A stretch of 16,088 nucleotides of DNA from Gonium pectorale (taxonomy: Eukaryota > Chlorophyta > Chlorophyceae > Chlamydomonadales > Volvocaceae). The notes below the pieces were generated by a model that worked only from the letters and a program-made list of their open reading frames with translations, was not told the DNA's origin and did not search any database. The translations under genes were made by a program, and so were the position numbers. The DNA lies in contig LSYV01000146.1 in NCBI GenBank assembly GCA_001584585.1, forward strand, positions 1 through 16,088. The letters are read 5' to 3'. Of the stretch, positions 8,614 to 16,088 are shown in pieces. Position 1 is the stretch's first letter; every line of letters begins with the position of its first letter.

Positions 8614-10821
8614 ATGCCCAGACTTCAGCGCTATTACCCTAAGTGCGGCAAGTGCCCATCTAAGTCCAAGCCAATTGGGCGTTGCTACATATGCCCTGAG
8701 CTCTGCTGTCAGGGAGGGGGCCGCCTAACAGCGAAAGTGTTCTGCTCTGAGAGCTGCCTCGGGAATCACTATGTGGAGACGCATCAGAAGAAACTACCTG
8801 ACGGCCACTTGCCTAGCTCACTATCAGTCGTGCGTCCGCTGACGGATGAGAAGCTGTGGGAGACCCGGTTTGGGTTCTACTACTCAAAGCTTGCAGAGTC
8901 AGTGCGTTGTCCGGCCAGTATTGACGACAATGATACGCAGAACTTCAAAGCTGCTGCGGTCACAAGCGCTGCGCTACTTGGCAGCCTCCTTGGCGGTCGG
9001 CAGACCGACATCGCGAAGAAGTGCCCAACGGTGAAGGTCGCTACCTATGACCACGAGGCTGTACAGTCCTGGTCATGCCGAGATTGTTTGTCGCGCTGCA
9101 ACGTCCTTGTCTACGCGGCCCCTTCCTCCTCTGGGGCTCCCAGCTTCGATACGCACGTGTATTGCACCATTTGCGGGCCGTCGCGCCCGCAACTCCAGCC
9201 ATACCGCGTCGCCAGTGAGGACACTGTTGAGAATATCCAGTTGGCCCTCGAACACATTTACGTTGCCTACATGCCGTGCCGGTCTTACGACTTCAACACG
9301 CTGGAGCCTTCGCTGACCATCGTGGTGAGCTGTTCATGTCGGATGGAGCCTAGGGGGACGTGGGGTTACGGGGACCCGGGATGGTTGCTGGGATTCGGGG
9401 TGGCCGAGGGTGGCCGGTACTCCTGACGGCCGAAACGGTTGGGTACACCTCAGGTGCGGGAGCAAGCGTGGTCGTTGGCTATAGCATGGACCTTCTAGCA
9501 TGCTGCATGCTGCATGCACTCAGTTGGCAGGCGTACGTACCGGATTTCCCTGTGTAACCTGTATGTTGGCTATCTCACCGAGCTTTCTATGTCCATCCCA
9601 CAGAGTTCAACCGCACCGAGGTGGGACGAGGCCAGCCTCAACAAGGAGCTGTGCCTGTTTGACATCAATCGGCTTCGGCATAACAAGGGTTGCCCGTGAG
9701 TCGAGTTTCGTAGGTTTCACTTGCTGTGGGTCTGTTCACATAGCGAAGGTTTGAGTAAACCGCGAGGTTTGGAAGGAGGATTAGAATGCTGAGTAGAACA
9801 CGGAGTGCGCAGGATGCGGGGGAGAAGCAAGGGGACATACCGCGACATACAGTTTGCTTAACCCATGCTTAGGCATACCAGCCAAGCCCCAACCACTGAT
9901 CCGACATGACCACGGTTGTCCCATACAGTGAGCCGCGGTTTACACAGGTAGCGCCACACTGTCATAGCAAGTTGGGTTAGTTATTTACTTCTTTCCCCCC
10001 ATCCGCCTGTTTGCCTTCTGTGCAGGAACTACAAGGTCATTGCGCAGACTATGGCGGAGGGCAGCAAGGCCAAGACGTATCGACACTTCGGCCTTGCGGT
10101 GGAGGACCTGCAGGCTTCCAAGCTGGGGAGCCTTGCAACGAAGCTCTGCACGCCGGACGATCGGGCCGGCTACGCCGGCAGCGAGGTCTTCCAATTTGCA
10201 ACATACGTGCTCATACTGGTGGGGGGGCCTGGTACTCGGACTCCATTGCATATGGACCGTGCCGCGGCTAAGAATGTCGCCATGGGGCCGTCGTGGGCGA
10301 GACTGGGTCCCACGAAGGCCACTAGTTCTGGGGTGACGGAGGAGTCTGTCCTTGCCCACTGGCTCTTCATCAGGCCTGACGGGCTGGTTGCATTTATGGA
10401 GTGGGCCCGAAACGTAGGCGGTCCGGAGGGGATGGTAGAATGGGTGAAAGGCCCTCATTCAGAGGATCAGGAAGATGTGACGGTGGAGCGTCCATACGTG
10501 ACACCCGAAGGCATTCAGGCTCTTCTTGCGCATCCGGGTTTGAAGGATTGTGTGCGGGAAGTTAAGCAGCGTCACGGGGAAATGGTGAATGTGCCAATCG
10601 GCTGGGCTCACCAGGTGGCCAACCTTGCGCCATGCGTAAAAATGGCGTGGGACGTCCTGCACATGCCTGCTGCTGGATCGTGCTTGGAGCTGGTGATCTG
10701 GCTGCGCGAGAGGGGCCTCCTGTACTTGTTTACCAATGATGCCACGCGAGTGGAGCAGGTCGCAGTGGAGTTCCTGCGTAAGTGGGTCTCAAAAATGAAG
10801 AAGTCCCTCACTGTCTCCTAG
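8614..10821 (+). CDS. JmjC-domain histone demethylase-like protein, KDM3/JMJD1 type, with two zinc modules (3 exons, 532 aa)
   Basis: Exons are 8614-9324, 9604-9695 and 10026-10821. Introns of 279 and 330 bases have donors GTGAGC and GTGAGT, the phases fit, and the sum is 533 codons. Residues 11-57 form a Cys/His module (C11, C14, C24, C27, C31, C44, C48, H52, H57) resembling HIT or MYND fingers. C155, C158, C184 and C187 look like a zinc ribbon. The JmjC domain fills the C-terminal half. TPLHMD gives the Fe(II) ligands H343 and D345, followed by KNVA. GEMVNVPIGWAHQVANL supplies the third ligand H463, and CVKMAWD follows. The P-x-G-x-x-HQVxNLxxCxK signature is the one used by KDM3/JMJD1 H3K9 demethylases, the group of plant IBM1. 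All three iron ligands are present, so an active Fe(II)/2-oxoglutarate enzyme is predicted. The protein is shorter than animal KDM3s. Specificity for H3K9 is inferred from the family only. Confidence 0.88.
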
Positions 10822-11359
10822 TTGCAATTGGTTTTCGCCGGACCATCCTGAAGTGATGGTGGAGTCCTGGTGCGGCATGTTATCATCAGAGCAGCGTGCA
10901 TTGGGCATGCTTAGGGGTACGTAGTTCATAGTGACAGTCTGGTCGTCAAAGTCGGCGCGTGTTTCTTCTGGATGGGATCAGCAGGTAGCTTTGCCAACTG
11001 TACGGCGACGTGGGTGTTGGGTGGGGGCGGATATGGTGGCAGAACTGTTAGCATTCATATGCATCAGTTTCTCTTGTAGAGGCCACGGCTCTGACGGAAT
11101 TTGTATATTCCCCTTCATTGGCCTCGTCGGTTTTGGTTTGCAGTAACCTGTCCGGGCATATCATTGATGTGATCCGTTGATATCCGGTCATCTAGATAGG
11201 ATGCAATGAATTGACAAGTGACGCACCACAGGCAAAATGTGCATAATCTACGATTACATGTAAGGCTCAGTCGGGATATGTGGCCACATCTGTCAGTACG
11301 TTATACCGGTACGGCATGTCCACAGAGTAGCATTAGCAGCGCAAACAGAAGGCAATCCA
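10822..11359. other. Convergent 3' region between the JmjC gene and the Ser/Pro-rich gene
   Basis: No gene is supported in these 538 bases. They appear to hold the 3' UTR of the JmjC gene (plus) and that of the converging gene (minus). The only TGTAA found for either gene lies in the palindrome at 11254-11263. Confidence 0.45.
11254..11263. terminator. Palindromic double polyadenylation signal TTACATGTAA
   Basis: The ten-base palindrome contains TGTAA on both strands. The plus-strand copy at 11259-11263 is 438 bases after the JmjC stop, and the minus-strand copy at 11258-11254 is 102 bases after the stop of the converging gene. One site could serve both transcripts, which would then overlap by a few tens of bases. 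The call rests on sequence only. Confidence 0.45.
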
Positions 11360-13174
11360 TTACGCATCCCCTCCGCAGAACATCGCCGCAAAGGTGTCAC
11401 GCAGTTCTGGCAGGTTTAACACAGCATACTGCTGTACGGACTCCCTTATCGCCGATAGTTGCAGAACCTGATCAGGCACTATCACATTCGTACCCCACCT
11501 ATCTTCCGACACATTTTGTATAATCCCTTGCATCTTCTTTAGCACATCCTCCCTGCTAGTGGTGGGCCCTATATCAGATATCACCGCTGCGAACGCCGTG
11601 GCCAGGACCTCCACTCCACGAATGCGGACCACGAAAAGAGGAAGTTTGCCATAGTCTTGATGCAGGCGATTAGCTATGTGCCACACGGTCTCAGCACTCG
11701 ATATTCCAACAGCTATCCTAGAGGAGAGAGGGCTCGACCGCCCAATCCACGGATCACCCATGCTTATGCTCTTGACCGCTAACTGTAGTGATAGCTCCCG
11801 CTGCAAAAGGACACACAGATGAAGTTAGCGCGGCACTGGTCAGCTAGTTAGGCGAGTTGCACTGGATCTTAGCAACTCACGTGCAGGCGACCGATTAGGA
11901 GTGTCGTTGCAGTGTTGCATCTGGCTGGCACATCAGCTGCTCCGCCGCACTGGAGCACCGCTGATGTCAACCCGCCAGCGTTATCCAGAACCTGCTCCCA
12001 CTGCTTGCCCTCCTTTACGAGGACATCGCAGCTAGAGACAGCGCGAATCCATAGAACGGCGCGCGCTGGTAAGAGGTCTTCATCAATGCCACCCGCCTGG
12101 TCCACCTCGGATCCGCCACCCTACAAACGTGAAAGCGAAGCATCACTGGCATTCACGCCTCGTAAGACGTTGCGCCTTCTCATCATTCACGCCTCGTAAG
12201 ACGTTGCGCCTTCTCATCACGTGTCAATGAATAGCCATTTGGAACGGCCCACCTACCGTGAGATGTAAGGGGCCGAACAATGAGCATCGCCCTGTCCCTG
12301 GGCGTCGACTTCGCAGTCGTGTCTCGATAGCTTGGCTGCTTTGTATCATGGAAGTGTACCGAACGACGTTCTGACTAAGGTCGTACGCCAACTGAGATTG
12401 GTTGCGGGAGGACTCCAGCTCCAGAGTCATGCTATAAAGCAATCGCCATTGCTGGAACGGACACGTTGGAAGCGTTGCGCCGGCGAGGCTTGCTGGTAGT
12501 GCTGGCGTGGTCTGTGATGTCGTAGAGGCAGCGCGCAAGGCCGACATAGATGAGCCTGGGGACGAAGTGCTAGAAGTTGGGCTCTTGTCGGGAGGTGATG
12601 GAGAGTTGGAGAGGCCGTCGGCAGCAGGTCGCCCCTTGCTCTGGCTCGTCTGGGGACGGGGCGGGTTTGCCGGTGGGTATCGAAAATAGAAAGAAGAGGA
12701 GCCTCCGGCCAGCGGGGTAGAAGCTGCCACCTCGGCTGCGTCCGCACGTGACGCGGGTTTGGGTTTGGTCGATGCCGTTGGGCTCCCGTCTTCGTGGCCT
12801 AGTACCGAAGTGCACTGGGATGACGAGTAGTCGGAATGCGGTCGGGTACACCGGGATGGCGACGAGAGTCCTTCTGTCTGGATGGCTTCGGACACCAACG
12901 ACGGCGTCTCGCCGTCAGGGTTTGCTGTGGAGTGCTGAGAGGCATGCCTCCCAAGGCTGCGCATGTCGACGCCATGTTGACGCCGTGCCGCCGACCGCTG
13001 GAGATGGGTGACTCGCCCGCTCAAGCTCGCAGGCATAACGCTTCCAGTTGTTTCTCTGTACATTTTTCGGTGATGCAACCCAAGCAGTCCACCCGGCGCC
13101 TGAGAGCCATGATCGAAGTTAGCTGCGGCAACCTTTGCTAGCAGGTAAGAGTTTGCGCGCTCGGCACGGTTCAT
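11360..13174 (-). CDS. Hypothetical Ser/Pro-rich protein (3 exons, 532 aa)
   Basis: Minus-strand exons are 13174-12257, 12120-11881 and 11800-11360. Introns are 136 bases (GTAGGT to GTTTGTAG) and 80 bases (GTGAGT to CTTTTGCAG), both phase 0. The sum is 533 codons with the TAA. The start chosen is the first ATG (MNRAERAN) in a frame open for 25 codons upstream to a TAG, so an upstream exon is possible. The first exon encodes a Ser/Thr/Pro-rich, probably disordered segment (about residues 95-215), then a more ordered helix-like segment (begins CPFQQWRLLYSMTLELE). Exons 2 and 3 encode an ordered region with many Val, Leu and Ala residues (WIRAVSSCDVLVKEG, RIRGVEVLATAFAAVISDIG) and a short C-terminus (MFCGGDA). 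I do not recognise the family and assign no function. The phase match and protein-like composition support it as a real gene. Confidence 0.65.
12151..12218. repeat. Perfect 34-base tandem duplication inside an intron
   Basis: Bases 12151-12184 are repeated exactly at 12185-12218 (unit starts ATTCACGCCTCG and ends CTTCTCATC). It lies within the first intron of the Ser/Pro-rich gene and leaves both splice sites intact. The absence of any difference suggests a recent slippage or repair event, or an assembly artefact. Confidence 0.92.
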
Positions 13175-13559
13175 ATCTATTGACACGTTGGTACAGAAGG
13201 ACAAGTAGTTGTTAAGGTTGTTCAATACAATACGGAAGCAGAGTAGCAAAGCTGACTAGCCCGTACTCTACTGTCACGTCACCACTCCCTAAACAACTTT
13301 ACAATGCGATATCCAGCACGCCCTTGCCCGTCCTACGTCAGTTCCGACTCCCCCAAAACACTAGTTGTCGCTATTCGCTTGCCACTGCGACTTGACGTAA
13401 GCTAACAAGATAGGGGCCTGACAAACGAGACTGGATGCGCGCAGTTGCCTGGCACAACGGCGCTCGCACCCGCGTGCCCCGCGAGTGAACCGCCAGTCCC
13501 GCCGGACCGAAGGGCAGTATAACAGTGGGAGACGGCGTGGCATCACCCTCCGCTGCAGA
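13175..13559. other. Upstream region of the Ser/Pro-rich gene
   Basis: This lies between the start codon at 13174 and the first repeat copy. It should contain the promoter and leader of the minus-strand gene. No clear TATA box or other motif was found. A further 5' exon cannot be excluded because the frame stays open to about 13249. Confidence 0.3.
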
Positions 13560-14280
13560 ACGGTCATAGCACCAGCCGCGGCAGAAGCGGCGGCTCACTA
13601 TCATTGGGCTCCCTTCGGACCGCCCGCTGTCTAGCAGGTAACCTGCAACGCGTCCAGCGTCTTGAGGCTGGGCAATGGAAGGAGACTGGTGCGGGAAGCG
13701 GGGAGGCCCTGCCGGGGGGAGTAATTGAGGGAGTATAGGACCTGCCACACGCCTCCCACCCCGTCCCATGCCCCATATCCGGCATCACCAGGGCCCACTG
13801 TTCATCAACTACATCAACCGTTTCCCTGTCGCTCCCATCGCGCCCTCGCAGCCGCTAGTGGTGGAGGCCGTGGCGTCGTAGTGCCGCCCGTGCTTCTGTA
13901 ATGTTCAGCCGGCATACCCTCCGTCCCTACCGGTGCTGCGGCGCCCCTGGTCGCAGTGCCGGTGCGGACAGCGGCCGTGTAGCGGCAGCGCAGACGCCAG
14001 TTGTCCAGTGGCCCTTGGCCACCCCTAGCCTACGCTTACAGCATGGCGGCGGCGCCATCCGGCGGCTGCATCTGCAGACCGACCACATACCAGCCTCGGC
14101 AGACACGGCGGCAGCTCGCTGGCCTTGGGCTCCGTTCAGGCCCGCACATCCCGTCACTGCTCGTTCCCCAAGCGAATCTTGCGCATTCTGCTGGCTAAGA
14201 GGTAACCCGGTTGGAAGGGGTATGGAGACGGATGCTACAAGTTGGGAGGCCCTGCTGGGGATGCATTGTCCTGAGCTGGA
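13560..14280 (+). repeat. Diverged dispersed repeat, right copies (inverted relative to bases 1-500)
   Basis: Two partial copies of the repeat seen at the left edge lie here in opposite orientation. The block at 14072-14151 matches minus-strand 305-226 with about 10 differences in 80 bases. The block at 13677-13735 matches minus-strand sequence near 489-425. The two right copies also resemble each other loosely (GGCTC-C/T-TTCxG.CCxGC followed by an AGGTAACC block, then GGGAGGCCCTGC or GGGGAGGCCCTGC). The 598-base open frame from 13901 runs through this repeat and shares its translated string (LQTDHI...AARWPW) with the left copy, so I do not treat it as a gene. Confidence 0.6.
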
Positions 14281-14567
14281 ACCCGAAACAGGTGGACCAC
14301 ATGAAGATGCTAATTACCCGGGTGTCATTCATGCAGGAGGCGTCGCTGAGGGAGCAGAAGGCCCGCGAGACAACGCGACGCTCTCGATCTACATGGGAAA
14401 TTCCGCTGTTGGTCACAGATGCCTTTGCGCGAATTATGTTGAACTGTCGTTCATATACAGGACGGCCCACGATCCGACACGACGTTGCCGAGCTTGAGGT
14501 TCGGGTCCCTCCATGCCCCTACCTATGGCATATGGAGTCGATAGCGAAATTTGAAAAGGGCCCCTGA
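14211..14567 (+). CDS. Possible hypothetical ORF at the edge of the repeat (118 aa)
   Basis: The frame from 14211 to 14567 encodes a fairly protein-like stretch (for example WNPKQVDHMKMLITRVSFMQ, then SLREQKARETTRRSRSTW) but begins inside the dispersed repeat. It may be a remnant exon of a mobile element or chance. No domain is recognised and no splice partner was found. Another frame is also open over part of it. Confidence 0.2.
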   Translation: MEGVWRRMLQVGRPCWGCIVLSWNPKQVDHMKMLITRVSFMQEASLREQKARETTRRSRSTWEIPLLVTDAFARIMLNCRSYTGRPTIRHDVAELEVRVPPCPYLWHMESIAKFEKGP

Positions 14568-14647
14568 TCTAGACATCTACATGTCCTGCGCCTTACGGCT
14601 CGGCCCGCCCAATCCATCGCAGGGCTGCTCAACGTAGCGTCCCAACG

Positions 14648-15050
14648 GTGCGGCCGCCGGCGGTTTAGCGTCCCTCGGCTACCCCTAGCATACGCACGCC
14701 CTGTTGCGTCGGCCGTTGGCCGCTGATGCGGCGCGGAGGCCTTCGGCATCGCGGCGTTGGCGGGCAGCTGCGACTTGCGGGGCAAGGAGCCGTTGCTGGC
14801 GTCGGCCCCTTCGTGCTCAGCTGCCTGCGCAGATGTTGCGGTGGGGCAGCATACCATCCGGCGCTACGGCATCGCCCCTGGTCGCAGCGGCGGTGCGGAC
14901 GGCGGCGGTGTAGCGGCCCTCGGCCGCTCATAGCATACGCACGCCCTGTTGTGTTGGCCGTTGGCCGCTGCTGCGGTGCGGAGGCCTGCGGCATCGCGGC
15001 GGCGGTGGGCAGCTGCGATTTTCGGGGGAGACCTTGCTGGCGTCGGCCCC
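14648..15050. repeat. Pair of ~160-base direct repeats about 245 bases apart
   Basis: Bases 14648-14809 and 14892-15050 are clearly related. Both contain TAGCATACGCACGCCCTGTTG followed by GGCCGTTGGCCGCTG, a CATCGCGGCG block, GGGCAGCTGCGA and GCTGGCGTCGGCCCC. They differ by scattered substitutions and small indels. A piece of the same family (CGCCCCTGGTCGCAG...GGTGCGGAC) also occurs at 13943-13975. The translated open frames here are repeat products. Confidence 0.8.
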
Positions 15051-15590
15051 CGGCTCTGGGTTGCGGCAGTGTACTCGCAGTCGTACAGCTTGAGCCCCGG
15101 TCCTCCTTGTACCAATGCAGTCATTGCAAGGTGGCAGGCGAGCCGCTTGGTTGCGGACCTCTATGCGTCTGGATGCGGTGCACGAAGGCTGAACATGTTG
15201 CTTCTATGGATAGGCTGCCATGCCGGGCGGCGGTGGCTCACGAACGGGGCATGACCTCTTGCCATTGTACGAGGGTGTGCAGTGTGCATGTTGCGTTTTG
15301 ATATTTGGGATGACGCGTCGGTGTCTTTTGCTGATGCTGTCCCATAAAAGTCTCATGGGCATCGCCAAAAGAAAATCGGCAATGTAACTATTCTCTCTGG
15401 GAGTCAACCCGTGTCACGAGTATATAGACGACTTGCTCTATCTGAGGTGCTATATGGCATCGATCAGAACCTTAACAGACAGGGGGCCGGCGGGAATCCG
15501 GGGGGGGGGGGGACTGATATGGGATTATAGCCAGTAGAGAACTGAATGTGCAGCGGCAAAGAGTGCGCACTGTACTAGTCCCGAAAAGAA
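15051..15590. other. Non-coding stretch with a 13-base G run
   Basis: No gene is supported. The stretch connects the direct repeats to the satellite. It contains an uninterrupted run of 13 G at 15500-15512, next to further short G runs (GGGGG, CGGCGGG). Confidence 0.4.
15500..15512 (+). repeat. Poly-G run (13 G)
   Basis: Thirteen consecutive G bases follow GGGGG and GGG runs within about 20 bases. The cluster could form a G-quadruplex. The exact length is also prone to sequencing error. Confidence 0.9.
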
Positions 15591-16088
15591 AGAAGTGGGA
15601 CAGCAGTTTGGAACGGGAAGGGGTTCACCCGTATGCGGTAGGCCTCCACCAGACCGCCATCCATCCCTTCTGCGCGGAGCATGGACGCACATGCCCATGC
15701 TTGAGCCTACAAACAACAGCTGCAGGCGCATGCGGCATTGTTTCTGTGTGCCGCGTGTGGACTGAGAAGTGAAACAGCAGTTTGGGATGGGAAGGGGTTA
15801 ACCCGTATGCGGTAGGCCCCCACTACTCCGCCAGCCAGCCCTTCTGCACAGAGCATGGATGCGTTCGCCCGAAAAAGCGTGTACAGCAAACAGCTGCAGG
15901 CGCATGCGGCATTGTTTCTGTGTGCCGAGTGTGGACTGAGAAGTGGGACAGCAGTTTGGAACGGGAAGGGGTTAACCCGTATGCGGTAGGCCTCCACCAG
16001 ACCGCCATCCAGCCCTTCTGCGCAGAGCATGGACGCACATGCCCATGCTTAAGCCTACAAACAACAGCTGCAGGCGCATGCGGCATTG
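15591..16088. repeat. Satellite with 174-base unit (2.9 copies, continues past the window)
   Basis: Copies start at 15591, 15765 and 15939, each at AGAAGTG, so the period is exactly 174 bases in both intervals. Copies 1 and 3 differ at only about four places over the 150 bases that can be compared, while copy 2 differs at many more, including a block near 15857-15888. The unit contains GTATGCGGTAGGC and CAGCTGCAGGCGCATGCGGCATTG. Two minus-strand frames stay open across units because 174 is divisible by three. I read these as repeat products, not a gene. Confidence 0.93.

Noticed and set aside
9985..10458. 157-residue minus-strand open frame
   Set aside because: It is antisense to the JmjC exon, whose plus-strand frame has clear family motifs and splice support.
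13901..14497. 198-residue plus-strand open frame
   Set aside because: It runs through the dispersed repeat and shares its translated string with the inverted copy at the left edge. No domain is seen.
15525..16086. Minus-strand open frames in the satellite as a repeat protein
   Set aside because: Two different frames are open over the same units, which follows from a 174-base period without stops. No start context or domain supports coding.
1..16088. CRISPR array, tRNA, rRNA or bacterial operon features
   Set aside because: No short regularly spaced repeats, cloverleaf or rRNA-like sequence was seen, and the genes are spliced.

Overview
The window reads as nuclear DNA of a green alga, most likely a volvocine. 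The genes are split by GT-AG introns. Many donors are GTGAGT or GTGAGC and the acceptors are pyrimidine-rich ending in GCAG. TGTAA, the usual algal polyadenylation signal, lies downstream of several genes. Base composition looks only moderately GC-rich, nearer Volvox than Chlamydomonas, but I judged this by eye and did not compute it. The lineage is an inference. Nothing looks bacterial, organellar or like a compact viral genome.

Six split genes could be assembled by following open frames across splice sites and checking intron phase. From left to right they are: (A, +, 660-1920) a 299-residue class I SAM-dependent methyltransferase with DOT1-like traits; (B, -, 5559-3194) a 540-residue protein of unknown family with a 12-residue acidic tandem repeat in its tail; (C, -, 6399-5863) a small chromodomain protein with an intact aromatic cage; (D, +, 6553-7850) a coiled-coil protein with a C-terminal NUMOD4/HNH-like nuclease domain; (E, +, 8614-10821) a KDM3-type JmjC demethylase-like protein with two zinc-binding modules; (F, -, 13174-11360) a 532-residue Ser/Pro-rich protein of unknown family. 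C and D are divergent across 153 bases. E and F converge and may share a palindromic polyadenylation signal, TTACATGTAA.

The two ends are repetitive. The first 500 bases resemble, in inverted orientation, sequence at about 13560-14280. From 13.5 kb to the end the window holds diverged dispersed repeats, a pair of roughly 160-base repeats about 245 bases apart, a 13-base G run, and the start of a 174-base satellite that continues beyond the window.

The main idea to test is that one stretch encodes a predicted histone or protein methyltransferase (writer), a chromodomain (methyl-lysine reader), a KDM3-type JmjC (eraser) and an HNH-domain protein, and that related repeats lie on both sides in inverted orientation. 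This could be a domesticated or mobile chromatin-modifying gene set, or just neighbouring genes in a repeat-rich region. The sequence alone cannot decide.
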